The notes below the pieces were generated by a model. That model made no database searches. It had not been told where the DNA came from and saw nothing but the letters and a program-made list of their open reading frames with translations. A DNA stretch of 64,000 bases from Pelagicoccus enzymogenes (lineage in GTDB: Bacteria; Verrucomicrobiota; Verrucomicrobiia; Opitutales; Opitutaceae). The stretch's first letter is position 1, and every line of letters starts with the position of its first letter. Shown here in pieces: positions 35,015 to 44,734 of the stretch. The position numbers and the translations under genes were made by a program. The stretch spans positions 193,501-257,500 of the forward strand of contig NZ_JACYFG010000006.1 in the NCBI RefSeq assembly GCF_014803405.1, given 5' to 3'.

Positions 35015-35869
35015 ATGCCCACCCCTCAGTTTCCCCTCGGCAAAGTAGAAATAGCCCCCCATGTGCACAACGCACGCTACGTCTGCCCCACAAATGCGAG
35101 ACAAAGCGCTGCATTTCAGTTCATTGCAGGCTACGAGGAGTGTGACGGCCGCTATCGGATCGCCCGTCACTCCTATCCATACTTGATACTTGAAATGGTG
35201 GTTGGTGGAGAAGGATCCTTGAGAATCGATGGAGCCACCCACGCTGTGGAAGCCGGCTTCTGCTTCTGCGGGGGACCGGACATTCCCTACGAATTTTCAT
35301 CCAGCTCGCGAAATCCCCTCCGCAAGTACTTCCTCGTTTTCGGTAGCCTGCAGTCAGGGAATCTGGCCCCGCAACGGCGCCTCTACCCAGGGTTCACCAC
35401 CCCTCACGCCCCAGCCGACGAACTGAGAAAATGGGGCGAACTCATTCTCGCAGAGGGCGCTTCCCAGTCTCCCGACGCCCTGGAAAACGTGTCTGCCCTC
35501 GCCAGCGTACTGGTCCGAAAAATCGCCCCAGACGCCAGCGGCAGGGGAGCCGAGCATAGCACCGACGCCCTCGTGGTTCGGGCCCTCCGGGAGATCGAGC
35601 GCAATTTCAAGAGCCTCACTTCGCTGGAAAGCCTCGCCACTAGCCTATCGGTGAGCAGCGAGCACCTTTGCCGCGTCTTCAAGGCCAACCGCAAGGCAAG
35701 CCCCTACCGCATCCTCATGCGGCGCAAGATGGAACACGCCTACGCGCAATTGAAGATGACCCAAACGCCCATCCAAGAGATCGCTCACTCCTTGGGCTTC
35801 AGCGACAGCTTCCACTTCTCACGAGCCTTCAAAAAACGCTACGGAATTCCGCCCTCCCGCACCCGCTAG
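35015..35869 (+). CDS. AraC family transcriptional regulator
   Basis: The 284-residue protein has a cupin-type sensor half (RHSYPYLILEMVVGGEGSLRI and HAVEAGFCFCGGPDIPYEF) and a C-terminal AraC domain: SLESLATSLSVSSEHLCRVFK (about 209-229) and IQEIAHSLGFSDSFHFSRAFKK (about 251-272), ending YGIPPSR. It is divergent from fucI with a 234-bp shared region, so it probably regulates fucose genes. The inducer is not known. The region between holds a CGTATCCAA copy at 34842. Confidence 0.85.
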   Translation: MPTPQFPLGKVEIAPHVHNARYVCPTNARQSAAFQFIAGYEECDGRYRIARHSYPYLILEMVVGGEGSLRIDGATHAVEAGFCFCGGPDIPYEFSSSSRNPLRKYFLVFGSLQSGNLAPQRRLYPGFTTPHAPADELRKWGELILAEGASQSPDALENVSALASVLVRKIAPDASGRGAEHSTDALVVRALREIERNFKSLTSLESLATSLSVSSEHLCRVFKANRKASPYRILMRRKMEHAYAQLKMTQTPIQEIAHSLGFSDSFHFSRAFKKRYGIPPSRTR

Positions 35870-35890
35870 GGTCCGAGCCGAGCACTCCCG

Positions 35891-37342
35891 TTACAATCCA
35901 CTCAGCGGCTTCCGCTTTCCGAGCCCCGCTTCATTGGTGTAGCGGGCCCGGGCTTCCTCCAGGAAGGCGACCATCTGCTCTCGCTTCGAATCGAGGGCCG
36001 GATCGCTGATCAGGTTCCGCCACTCTCCGGGGTCCGATTCCAAGTGGTACAGCTCCTCGAACATTAGGTTTTCCAATGTCGGCTCCGCGTAAGTCGCGAC
36101 GTATTTCCAATCCTTGGTGCGCACCGATATGAGCGGCATGGTCCCGTGCTGGGGATGCGGAGCTTCGTAATAGATATACTCGCGCCAGTCCTCTACCGAT
36201 TCCCCTTTGAGGAGAGGAACCAAGCTTCTGCCGTGCAATTTGTCGTCCTCTGGCAAGCCCGCCAACTCGAGCACGGTCGGCATGATATCAAGATTGAGGG
36301 CCAAGGCTTCGCTGACACCGGCTTCCACCCCTGGACCGCTCACGATAAGGGGTACGCGAATCGACTCCTCGTAGGGAAGCACCTTGCTCGTCAGACCATG
36401 CTCTGCATTGAACCAGCCGTTGTCGCCCATGAGGATAATGTAGGTCTCGTCTTCGAGCTGCTCGCGTCGCAAGTAGTCCAGCAGCTCGCCCACTGCCGCG
36501 TCCATATCGGTAACCGAAGCGTAGTAGCCCTGGATATGGTCGAGGACATTGTTCAAGTCAGCGTATCCATATTCAAGCGCCCGCTGCCGTGGACGGTTAC
36601 GTTTCAGGTAAGGCGGCTTCCCAGGCAATTCCCCTTCCCAAGTACTGGGATAAGGCAACTTGGATTTTGGATACAATTCGAGGGAAGACTCGCGGGCTGG
36701 CCAAGCGAAACTGTTGTCCATGTGCGGGGCAAAGGAGTTGTAGCATACGAAAAACGGCTTGTTCCGCTTTCTCACGGTATCCAAATAGAGCATCGTTTCC
36801 CGCGTGGTTGCATCGTCTACAAACCCTTCTAACACAAGTTCCTCGCCCTGCCGCATGAAGGTAACATCCCAGTACGGCACCAAGCCGTAGAAGTAAGACG
36901 AATACGCGAACCCGAGCCTTTCCGGCGTGCTGGAGAGATGCCATTTTCCAAACAGGGAGGTCTCGTATCCTGATTCCGCAAGTCGTTCGGCAAGCGTATC
37001 GTCTTCCACAATCAACGCGGATTCCATGTCCATGACCCCATTGGTACTGCCATAGTAGCCCGTCAGCAGCGAGGCCCGGCTCGGAGCGCAAATCGAAAGA
37101 CTCACGAAGGAATTTGGAAAATAGCGGCCGCTTTCCGACAAACGATCGATATTCGGAGTTTGGATACTGCTGGCACGGGAAGCTCCTACCGCATCCCAAC
37201 GATGGTCATCCGTGTAGATGATCACGAAGTTCGGACGACTTTCCGCCACGACCCGAGTCGCAGGATAGAGCGCTAGGAATACCAAAAGGGCTTTCAAAAG
37301 GCGGGGAATTCGGGAGCAATCTAGTTTTTTCATAACGGGCAT
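35891..37342 (-). CDS. Secreted formylglycine sulfatase (type I, S1 family), copy 1
   Basis: The 483-residue protein has a Sec signal from MKKLDCSRIPRLLKALLVFL to about residue 33. The metal-binding start is NFVIIYTDDHRWDAVG (Asp45, Asp46) and the maturation motif is ICAPSRASLLTG, with Cys85 expected to become formylglycine. GKWHLSS, DNGWFNAEHG and ESIRVPLIVSGPG are further S1 marks. It removes sulfate esters in the periplasm. It is the last gene of a leftward operon behind the PL8 lyase (78-bp gap) and converges with the AraC gene. A start at ATG 37333 is equally possible. Confidence 0.88.
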   Translation of the reverse strand: MPVMKKLDCSRIPRLLKALLVFLALYPATRVVAESRPNFVIIYTDDHRWDAVGASRASSIQTPNIDRLSESGRYFPNSFVSLSICAPSRASLLTGYYGSTNGVMDMESALIVEDDTLAERLAESGYETSLFGKWHLSSTPERLGFAYSSYFYGLVPYWDVTFMRQGEELVLEGFVDDATTRETMLYLDTVRKRNKPFFVCYNSFAPHMDNSFAWPARESSLELYPKSKLPYPSTWEGELPGKPPYLKRNRPRQRALEYGYADLNNVLDHIQGYYASVTDMDAAVGELLDYLRREQLEDETYIILMGDNGWFNAEHGLTSKVLPYEESIRVPLIVSGPGVEAGVSEALALNLDIMPTVLELAGLPEDDKLHGRSLVPLLKGESVEDWREYIYYEAPHPQHGTMPLISVRTKDWKYVATYAEPTLENLMFEELYHLESDPGEWRNLISDPALDSKREQMVAFLEEARARYTNEAGLGKRKPLSGL

Positions 37343-37420
37343 TAAAGACGGGCCATATTAAGGTTCTATCGAGTGACTTACAGGGAAAGACTATTTAAAC
37401 AACGCACCCGACTGGGTGAC

Positions 37421-40132
37421 TCAAAATGCGAGGGTCGCGGAAACGGAGCTGCCGGCGTCGTGCGGACCGTGCGGCAAATTGACCTTAGCCGAACGACGCT
37501 CGCCGTCCGAGATTCTCTCGATGCTTAGGTTTATCTCTCCGCTTTCCCGAGTTGGGCTGGCGACCGTGAGCGTAAACTCTCCGGCAGCTCCTTCCAAAAC
37601 CAGCAGCGCGCCGCGACGGTCCGACTCCAACGCAAAGCCGTTTCCCAGCTCAACTCGCCCCTCTTCATAAAACACCAGACCAGCAATCCCCGCGGCCTCG
37701 TCCAGCACTGCTTGCTGCTGAGCCGAATTCGCCAGAACCGTGAACTTTGCATGACGGGCAAAGTCCGGAGCCGACTCGATCAGTCCCTCGTCCACAACCG
37801 CATAGGCATAAGCCCCCTTTCCGGCCGGAGCATGCTCCACTGCGATCGTGAATACGTCCTCGCTCAAAGGAGCGTCCGATTCCCTCCGACTCAGCTCCCG
37901 CCAACTGCCATGTTGCGTCTCCGCTCTCAGCAAAACGGACTGAACTCCCGGGAAATAATAGAGCAAGCCATGGTGGCTCGCCCAAGAATCGCCACCCGAA
38001 AGCCGCAACTCCCCTCGCTCCATTCGATCCGGCTGACCTCCTTCTCCGCTAAGCGTGACGTCCTGCTTCAACAGCGTCTGGTTAACGGTGGTCCGCAGCG
38101 GCCTTCCCCTAGCCGACTCAATTTGCGCCCCCAAGCAAACCAGCCCCCAATCAAAGGCGAAATAAGCCTTTTTCGCCCTAACGTCGTCCTTCTCGTAATC
38201 GTATCCAACACAGCCATACCAGCCATCGCTCACTCCTCCCGCAAAGTCAGTAGTACCCTTCGATCCAGACGTTCCCGATCCCACACGCGGTATCGGGCCC
38301 TCGCCCAGAGGTGTGGTTGTACCCGGAATCCCCCGCCAATCCCATACCGGCAAGATCCCCTCATACTCGTTTCCGCTCCTGAGAAAGAGGGTCGCCCCGT
38401 CTGGCAAATAGTAGCTCTTAAGCCCTTCCCCGTTGAGGTATTCCGTGCCGGACATGCGACGGGAGTAAACATTTACGGACGCATAAAACTCGGGCCGGCG
38501 ATGTACCATGAATTCGGAGCGATGGAAATAGCGGTTCCCCGCAAGCACGTCCTGGCCACCACCGCTCGCGGAAGCGACCAGAGCCTGCAGCTCTTCCCGT
38601 CGCTCCGCCCCTGCCTCCAGCAACGTAGCTGCCACGCGGGCCAAGTAACGTCCACTGCTTTCGGGACGAGCCACGTTGCGCCCCAGTGCCGCGTAGTCGG
38701 CGAATTGCCCCCGAGCCATCCAGCGATTTCCCTCGAGCAACATATTCTCCAACAAGTCCCGGGTCTTTCCAGCCATCTCAAACTGGCCCCCTTGCGACCA
38801 ATAAAAGCACTGGGTCGCATCGATTAAAAACTCGGCTCCGTATCCGTGCGAGTACAACAAGGCCCCGTGCTGGTGAAAGCTGTAGTCCGCCTGCAAGCCC
38901 TCGCCCGCAGAGATGCGAACCTCGTCCTCGATGCGTTCAAAAGCTCGATCCACCAAAGCTGGCTTCCCCTCGAGCACGCCCCGCATGACCGTGACCTTGT
39001 TTATCCAAACCAAATTCTGCCCGGTCATCGGACGCTTCGCCCGCTTCATAATTTCGACGATCCGCTTCACCCTTGCGTGCGAAAGCTGATCATCGAGCAA
39101 AGCGATTCGTCCCATCTGCAATGGCACTCCGATTTCGTTTCTCCACCAATTCGTGAATATGAAGTCGTGATCGAACCAGTAGTCTAAACCTCGATACAGA
39201 GCCTCTCTTGCATCCTCCCCCAATCCTGCGAATCGAATCCCTACCGCAATCGCCAAGAGACGGTTCATGTGTTCCCAGCCTCCCGCCATATCGGGAAGAC
39301 CAGAATCGTAATAACGGATGTCCTTCCAAGATCCATCGGCCTGCTGCGAACGAAGGTATCCCGCCAAATCCGCCGGATCCACCTCCTCTCGCTGAGCCGC
39401 CACAATCCGCTGGCGAACCCTTGCGAGGTCTCGCCTTGCAGCTTCGCTCAGCTCTCCCGAGTCCAAAGGATCCGCCTGATGCTCTTCGAAACGAAGCTGC
39501 TGCAAGGCTTGATGGTCTTGCATCCGTTTGAGCTCCTGCGGGGAGACTTTTCCTACGGCATTCCCCAAAAGCAGATCGCCCCAATGGATCGGCATTGGAT
39601 TGGGCCCGGGCTCCTGTTTCAATTCAAGCTTCATACCGAGGTCACCGCCGAGCTCGATTGGCAGATCGCTCAAGTCGTCAAGGTCGACCGCAATGTCGAG
39701 CAGCCACTCTTCGCCCGCTTTCCTGCCTCGCCCGCTGATCACCTCGCTGGGTACCAGCGTCTCGCCTCCCGCCCTCACCAGGGAGGAAGAAACGGTTACC
39801 TCCTCGCTCGGCAGGGATAGCGAAAAATTGTAGTCATCTTCCTGATACGAGAAATCGCTGTCATTCTCGATATCCAAGCAGAAGTGAAAGTACTTCCCGG
39901 CTTCCATCGCTTCCGGGCTCAGTTTTATGCCGATCCGCAGCTCACGCTCGAACCAGCCAAATTTAAACCAATAATCAACCGGCTCCCCCGAAACCTTTAC
40001 CCAAGCAAGCTCGCCCATAGCCTCCTGCGGGTCGCCCTCCAAGTGATGAGCGACATAGAGAGGCCGCGCCTCGGCGAGGCAATCCGCAACAAAGGCTAAA
40101 GCAACGAGGGCTAGGCAGGGAAGCAATCTCAT
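37421..40132 (-). CDS. Polysaccharide lyase family 8 enzyme with N-terminal beta domain, copy 1
   Basis: The 903-residue protein has a signal peptide (MRLLPCLALVALAFVADCLA). Residues about 22-190 form a beta domain resembling CBM9/DOMON-like modules (WFERELRIGIKLSP, FCLDIENDSDFSYQEDDYNF). From about 250 come the PL8 (alpha/alpha)-toroid and beta-sandwich: TNWWRNEIGVP, MTGQNLVWINK with candidate Asn373, then YSFHQHGALLYSHGYG with His422 and Tyr431 nine residues apart, the spacing of hyaluronate-lyase His/Tyr catalytic residues, and YFHRSEFMVHRR. PL8 enzymes cleave hyaluronan, chondroitin or xanthan by beta-elimination. It overlaps the upstream sulfatase gene by 4 bp. Confidence 0.82.
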   Translation of the reverse strand: MRLLPCLALVALAFVADCLAEARPLYVAHHLEGDPQEAMGELAWVKVSGEPVDYWFKFGWFERELRIGIKLSPEAMEAGKYFHFCLDIENDSDFSYQEDDYNFSLSLPSEEVTVSSSLVRAGGETLVPSEVISGRGRKAGEEWLLDIAVDLDDLSDLPIELGGDLGMKLELKQEPGPNPMPIHWGDLLLGNAVGKVSPQELKRMQDHQALQQLRFEEHQADPLDSGELSEAARRDLARVRQRIVAAQREEVDPADLAGYLRSQQADGSWKDIRYYDSGLPDMAGGWEHMNRLLAIAVGIRFAGLGEDAREALYRGLDYWFDHDFIFTNWWRNEIGVPLQMGRIALLDDQLSHARVKRIVEIMKRAKRPMTGQNLVWINKVTVMRGVLEGKPALVDRAFERIEDEVRISAGEGLQADYSFHQHGALLYSHGYGAEFLIDATQCFYWSQGGQFEMAGKTRDLLENMLLEGNRWMARGQFADYAALGRNVARPESSGRYLARVAATLLEAGAERREELQALVASASGGGQDVLAGNRYFHRSEFMVHRRPEFYASVNVYSRRMSGTEYLNGEGLKSYYLPDGATLFLRSGNEYEGILPVWDWRGIPGTTTPLGEGPIPRVGSGTSGSKGTTDFAGGVSDGWYGCVGYDYEKDDVRAKKAYFAFDWGLVCLGAQIESARGRPLRTTVNQTLLKQDVTLSGEGGQPDRMERGELRLSGGDSWASHHGLLYYFPGVQSVLLRAETQHGSWRELSRRESDAPLSEDVFTIAVEHAPAGKGAYAYAVVDEGLIESAPDFARHAKFTVLANSAQQQAVLDEAAGIAGLVFYEEGRVELGNGFALESDRRGALLVLEGAAGEFTLTVASPTRESGEINLSIERISDGERRSAKVNLPHGPHDAGSSVSATLAF

Positions 40133-41817
40133 CGCTGCAACTCCTCGGGCGCCGGGAATTCGCGCATCGGGCTGTACCGCAAATAGGAATCGAAAACCTC
40201 CTTGTCCGCTCCGACGACACGCGGGTCATTCGTTTCTCGCAGCTCTGCGAACAAGGCCTTCTTCAGTTTCGCCTCCAATCCGGCATAATCGCTGGTCCCA
40301 GCCAAATTAGAGAGGCAATAGGGATCCGCGCTCACGTCGTAGAGCTCGAATTCAGGTCGCTTTCCTACTGCATGCCAAAAGTAAGCTCCGTCCTCCTCGT
40401 CATCGTAGTTTTCGACCAAATACGACTTGCTCGGGCTTGCATCGATATCGGTGAATGCCCACTCGCTGACATGCTTGCCAGCAGCGTCCAGTCCATAAAG
40501 CGGCAATAGCGAATTCGCTTGTTCCGGATCGATACGCTGCGGAGCGCCCGCTGGCCAACGCTCCGGCTTGGCATTCCAGATCAGCAAGTGTTTCTCGCTG
40601 CGAATCGCCCGCTGAGGATAGCCCCAATTCTTGTAGCGCGACGACGAGTGCCGCTCACGCCCAGAGAAGGCGTATTCGTTTTCCAATACACCGCTTCCGC
40701 TCTTGTTCGATCTCAATGCCTCGGCAAAACTATGCCCCGTCATCGGGAGCATCTCTAAAGGTTGCGTTCCGGTCAGTTCCAGAATCGTCGGAGCAAAATC
40801 GACAAAGCTCGCCGGATCGTCGATGATCCGCCCGCCGGGAAACGCTTTCGGATAGCGGATCGCCAGCGGCACCCTAATACCGTAGTCGAAGCCGTTCGCC
40901 TTGGCTCTGGGAAAAGGCATGCCGTTGTCGGAGGTTACGATGACGATGGTGCGATCCAACTCCCCCGCTTCCTCCAAGTAACGCAGCATTCGCATGAGGT
41001 GTTGGTCAAACCACTCGATCTCTATCGCGTAGTCGAGCAGGTCGCCCCGGATGACCTCGTTGTCAGGCAAGAAGTCCGGTACGTCCACGTCGGCCAACTT
41101 CTTTCCCAAGCGGCGCCAAGCGCCCTCCTCGTAGCGGCGGTGCGGTTCGCTGCCCCCGTACCAAAAGAAGAAGGGAACTCCAGAGGGCCGCTTGCTCATG
41201 AACGATTCGAAGTTGGCAAAATAGTCGGTTGGGCTGAGCCGTGTCGTCCGGCGCGTGTCCTCCCTCCCCTCATCGTCAAAGCGGATTTCGCTCAACTCCG
41301 GTCCAGCGGCATCCTCTTCGCGCCAAAGGTCGTCGCTTGCACCGCGAGCGTACTGGAAGGGCCCCACCCCCTTTCCGGTCCGGCCCACGAAATAGCCATT
41401 GCGGCGAATCTCATCTACGAAGGGAACGTACTGCTTCAACCACGCTGACGCGTGCTGGCCAGACTGCTCGTTCTGCCAGTGGTGGCGACCTGTCACGAGG
41501 GCGCTTCGGGACGGAGCGCAGCCTGGCGATCCAGCGATGCAATGCGAAAAGTAGACTCCCTCTTCTGCGATTCGGTCAAAAGCAGGCGTATTCACAAATC
41601 GGCTACCAGCAAAACTGGTGTGGGCGTACGACTGGTCGTCGCTGATCGCGAAGAGAATATTGGGTCTCAACGCATCACCGCCGGAGGAGCCGCTGCTCGC
41701 GTATGCGAGCGCTTGAGCAAACAATAGAACGAGGAGCAGCAGATTCGGTCCGCATTTCCTCAGCAGAGAGTTGCCGGAAACGATAGGTTCAAAGCGATGG
41801 GGTCTGGTTCGGGTCAT
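40129..41817 (-). CDS. Secreted formylglycine sulfatase (S1, sulfamidase-like), copy 2
   Basis: The 562-residue protein has a long basic leader and a hydrophobic core (NLLLLVLLFAQALAYA) ending near residue 40. The active site start is NILFAISDDQSYAHTSFAG (Asp60, Asp61), and GCAPSRSALVTGRHHWQNE holds the maturation Cys100. The GKGVGPFQYA segment and DNGMPFPRAKANGFDYGIRVPL fit the heparan N-sulfatase / S1_8 type. Its TGA overlaps the PL8 ATG (ATGA), so the lyase and sulfatase are translationally coupled. A LacI-type palindrome lies 176 bp upstream. Confidence 0.85.
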   Translation of the reverse strand: MTRTRPHRFEPIVSGNSLLRKCGPNLLLLVLLFAQALAYASSGSSGGDALRPNILFAISDDQSYAHTSFAGSRFVNTPAFDRIAEEGVYFSHCIAGSPGCAPSRSALVTGRHHWQNEQSGQHASAWLKQYVPFVDEIRRNGYFVGRTGKGVGPFQYARGASDDLWREEDAAGPELSEIRFDDEGREDTRRTTRLSPTDYFANFESFMSKRPSGVPFFFWYGGSEPHRRYEEGAWRRLGKKLADVDVPDFLPDNEVIRGDLLDYAIEIEWFDQHLMRMLRYLEEAGELDRTIVIVTSDNGMPFPRAKANGFDYGIRVPLAIRYPKAFPGGRIIDDPASFVDFAPTILELTGTQPLEMLPMTGHSFAEALRSNKSGSGVLENEYAFSGRERHSSSRYKNWGYPQRAIRSEKHLLIWNAKPERWPAGAPQRIDPEQANSLLPLYGLDAAGKHVSEWAFTDIDASPSKSYLVENYDDEEDGAYFWHAVGKRPEFELYDVSADPYCLSNLAGTSDYAGLEAKLKKALFAELRETNDPRVVGADKEVFDSYLRYSPMREFPAPEELQR

Positions 41818-41992
41818 GATATCGATGGGGTATGCGAGCGGGAAACCGCGCTGGGCTCAGCGATTCAGCTTCCCGCAGGTCTCGGGAAAAGTAAACGCCG
41901 TCCCGGGCGGGGGCCAGAGCGGAAACGGCAAATCCCTGTCCACACTGCTGCATTGACCCTGAACCAAAGCTTGGACGCAACGGACCCAATTT

Positions 41993-42005
41993 ATTTACCG
42001 TAAAC
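41993..42005. promoter_or_regulatory. Likely LacI-type operator upstream of the sulfatase operon
   Basis: ATTTACCGTAAAC has the palindromic core TTTAC-C-GTAAA. The same core occurs at 43125-43137 (ATTTACGGTAAAC) at the lacI start. It lies between the sulfatase-operon start (41817) and the lacI stop. Confidence 0.65.
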
Positions 42006-42055
42006 ACGTTTGAATCTCCAGCCATTACACCCCTTCTTTCTCCCCTTCCTCGTGG

Positions 42056-43126
42056 CTAGCGGAGACTACGCACCGTCGGTCCGGCCCGCCAGCTTCCCTC
42101 TATCTTAACCGTTTGGGGAGCGGAGGGCAGTCCGAGCATGCGACTGTGCAGCTGACCGACGAGTAGTTCGACGGCGGCGCTGCCGAGAAGATCGAAGTGA
42201 GTCCTCATCCCGGCAACCGCGGCCTTTTCGTCAAGCAGTTCAAGCTGGGCAAATCCCGCTTCTCGCGGTATCTCCACCCCCATTCGTCCCAAGGCCTCCA
42301 GAGCCGCGGGACGATTCGAGACCACCACCTCCGGCCGGTGGGCCTGATACCAGGAAGCGAAGGTGTCGTCCTCCCAACGCTTGTATTCAAATATCGGCAC
42401 CTGACATTCCGGCAGGGTTTCCGACAAATGGCAAAGCGCAGCTGCCTTGTGTCGCCGGGCGTGCATCTTCTGTACTTCCTCGTTGAATACGAAACCGATT
42501 TTCCGGTAGCCTAGGTCCTTCAACTCCTGCAAGAGGGTGAGGGCATTGTTGTAATGATATTCCATCACTCGATTGAGCCTCGGCACAACGATGGTATCCC
42601 CCAGGGCCACAAGGGAAAACGCGGAACAGTCGAAGTCGAGGCAGGTGTCGGCCTTGCCCGAAGAGGATAAGATGATCCCCTCGATTCCACGCGACTTGAG
42701 GATGCCCGCGAGTCGCGTGGGACTGGTGCGCGGCTGGTGATACCAAAAGAGCTCCACCTTGTAGCCGAGCTCCTCCGCTCGCGCTGCAGCCGACCTGAGG
42801 AAGGCGGCCAGCGGAGCTTCCCGTTCCACGAATTCGCGATCTTCGCTGGTGTTGATCAAGGCTAGGGTATTCTGAAACACACGCGTGCCCTTGCGCCCGG
42901 CAAGGTAGGACATCATGCGAGACACCGCCGGATCGGGAACGTAGCCCATCTCCTCCGCGATCGCGAGAATCCGCCGACGCTTCTCCTCCGAAACGTTCGG
43001 AGCGCCGCGCAAGGCGTAGGAAACCGCCATCGGGGTAACGCCCGCTCGTTCAGCTATGTCCTTCAACCGTATCCGTTTCTCTCCCACCCTCCCTTTCCAA
43101 CAGGTCGAAGGACCCAACTCAATCAT
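42056..43126 (-). CDS. LacI family transcriptional regulator
   Basis: The protein has up to 356 residues. The DNA-binding head is RIRLKDIAERAGVTPMAVSYALRGAPNVSEEKRRRI (about 18-53), followed by the hinge AEEMGYVPDPAVSRMMSYL. The periplasmic-binding-like sensor domain follows, with IEGIILSS and GYRKIGFVFNEE. ATG 43126 lies inside the operator palindrome and has no Shine-Dalgarno; a GTG at 43087 (MGEKRIRLKDI) may be the real start. The paired operators suggest it represses itself, the symporter operon and the sulfatase-PL8 operon. Confidence 0.85.
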   Translation of the reverse strand: MIELGPSTCWKGRVGEKRIRLKDIAERAGVTPMAVSYALRGAPNVSEEKRRRILAIAEEMGYVPDPAVSRMMSYLAGRKGTRVFQNTLALINTSEDREFVEREAPLAAFLRSAAARAEELGYKVELFWYHQPRTSPTRLAGILKSRGIEGIILSSSGKADTCLDFDCSAFSLVALGDTIVVPRLNRVMEYHYNNALTLLQELKDLGYRKIGFVFNEEVQKMHARRHKAAALCHLSETLPECQVPIFEYKRWEDDTFASWYQAHRPEVVVSNRPAALEALGRMGVEIPREAGFAQLELLDEKAAVAGMRTHFDLLGSAAVELLVGQLHSRMLGLPSAPQTVKIEGSWRAGPTVRSLR

Positions 43127-43137
43127 TTACGGTAAAC
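43125..43137. promoter_or_regulatory. Likely LacI-type operator at the lacI / symporter divergence
   Basis: ATTTACGGTAAAC covers the annotated lacI start codon and sits about 105 bp before the symporter gene. It matches the site at 41993-42005 in 12 of 13 positions read in the same direction. This suggests autoregulation and control of the divergent operon. Confidence 0.65.
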
Positions 43138-43240
43138 AAGCGGGAATCCTTGCTGGCAGGGGCCTCAATTGGCGACAAGCTAAGCCTAGGCAACAGCCCC
43201 GCGCCGCCCCTGCTCTACCCTTTTTCAATCGAGACACTCC

Positions 43241-44716
43241 ATGGATAGCTCCCCCTTCACCGCAATTGACTGGACCCTGCTGATCGCATTCCTGCTCGGA
43301 ACCACCTGGTTCGGCCATGCCCTGCGCGGCAAGGGGCAGGACGTGGAGTCCTTCTTCGCCGGCGGACGCGATTTGCCTTGGTGGGCCGTCTCCGGATCTC
43401 TCATCGCGACCAGCACCAGCGCCCTGACCTTCGTAGCAGTCCCCTCCGTGGTCTTCAAGCCGGGCGGCGACCTGACATTTTTCCAGATCTCGATCGGTTT
43501 CATCCTGGGCAACATCCTACTCGCCCACACCCTCCTCAAAGCGATCTACAACGCCAAGTACTACAGCCCCTACGACTTCGTGGAGGATCGGCTCGGCCGC
43601 AAGGTCGCCAACTACACCCGACTGCTTTTCACTATAGGTGCAGTTCTCTCCCAAAGCGTCCGCCTCCTCTCGACCGCTCTAATCCTAAGTGTCGTAACTG
43701 GACTTTCACTACAGCAATCCATCCTCGTCATCGGCCTATTCGCCGTGATCTGGACCTGGATGGGCGGCATCACCACCGTCATCTGGACCGACTTTCTGCA
43801 GCTGATGATCTTCGTCTGCGGCAGCCTCTTCATCCTCGCCAACCTGCTGTTCGCGCTGCCGGGAGGACTGACCCAGATCCTCGAAATCGCCGACGACAAG
43901 GGAAAACTCGTCATCCTCAACCTGACCGCCAACCCGACCGTAACCTACACGCTTTGGGTCGGCATCTTCGGTACCACCATCTTCGAGTTCGCCCAAAAGA
44001 GCGTCGACCAAGTCGTCACCCAGCGCCTCTACTGCTGCCGCAACCTGCGCGACGCCCAGAAAGCGCTCTACGGTGCCTGCTTCGCGAATGTCACCGTCTG
44101 GATCATGCTGGCCGTCGGAATCGGCCTAGTCGCCTTCTTCGAAGTCAATCCACTGCCCACCGACGCAGCCGCCCAGATCGCCTCCGAACCGGATCGCATC
44201 GTCCCTTACTACATCATCAACCACCTGCCGGTCGGCGTTTCAGGCCTGCTGGTAGCGTCCCTCTTCGCAGCCGGCATCTCCACGCTCGACTCCGCCCTCT
44301 CCGCCCTTTCCCAAACGACCACAACCAATCTGCTACGCACCTACATCTTTCGCGACCGCCCAGATCGCTTCTACCTGAAACTCTCCAAAGGCTGCGTCCT
44401 TTTCTGGGGCATCGCCCTCAGCGCCATCGCCTTGCTTTTCAACTCGACCAAGGAACTCGGCCTGCTCGATATGGGCCTCTCAGTGCCGGGCTACGTCTAC
44501 GGCTCCATCCTAGGCATCGCCCTGCTCGCATGGATGCGGGTAGGCGACCTGCGGGCAATCCTTGTCGGCAGCATCGCGGCGACCGTATCGATTCTTCTAT
44601 TACAGGAATATGGGGTCAGCTTCTTCTGGTGGTATCCGGTCGGCGCGGCGGTACTGATCGCTTTCGCCTTGGCCACCCTGCGACTAATTCCGAGTAAGAG
44701 CGTTCCGAAGGCATAA
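43241..44716 (+). CDS. Sodium:solute symporter (SSS family)
   Basis: The 491-residue inner-membrane protein has about 13 hydrophobic segments. SSS marks include FFAGGRDLPWWAVSGSLIATSTSALTFVAVP (about 37-67), with the Na+-site residues, FVEDRLGRKVANYTRLLF, and SLFAAGISTLDSALSALSQTTTTNLL (about 344-369), the conserved TM8-type Ser/Thr motif. It probably imports a degradation product, and the family includes sugar and sialic acid carriers. It heads an operon with the FAD oxidoreductase, acetylesterase and TonB receptor genes (gaps of 18, 30 and 69 bp), divergent from lacI. Confidence 0.88.
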   Translation: MDSSPFTAIDWTLLIAFLLGTTWFGHALRGKGQDVESFFAGGRDLPWWAVSGSLIATSTSALTFVAVPSVVFKPGGDLTFFQISIGFILGNILLAHTLLKAIYNAKYYSPYDFVEDRLGRKVANYTRLLFTIGAVLSQSVRLLSTALILSVVTGLSLQQSILVIGLFAVIWTWMGGITTVIWTDFLQLMIFVCGSLFILANLLFALPGGLTQILEIADDKGKLVILNLTANPTVTYTLWVGIFGTTIFEFAQKSVDQVVTQRLYCCRNLRDAQKALYGACFANVTVWIMLAVGIGLVAFFEVNPLPTDAAAQIASEPDRIVPYYIINHLPVGVSGLLVASLFAAGISTLDSALSALSQTTTTNLLRTYIFRDRPDRFYLKLSKGCVLFWGIALSAIALLFNSTKELGLLDMGLSVPGYVYGSILGIALLAWMRVGDLRAILVGSIAATVSILLLQEYGVSFFWWYPVGAAVLIAFALATLRLIPSKSVPKA

Positions 44717-44734
44717 CCTCGTAACCAACTTTTA

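Noticed and set aside
43241-44697. 439-codon frame (43378-44697) overlapping the SSS symporter gene
   Set aside because: An Arg/His/Pro-rich shifted-frame translation of a gene with obvious transmembrane structure.
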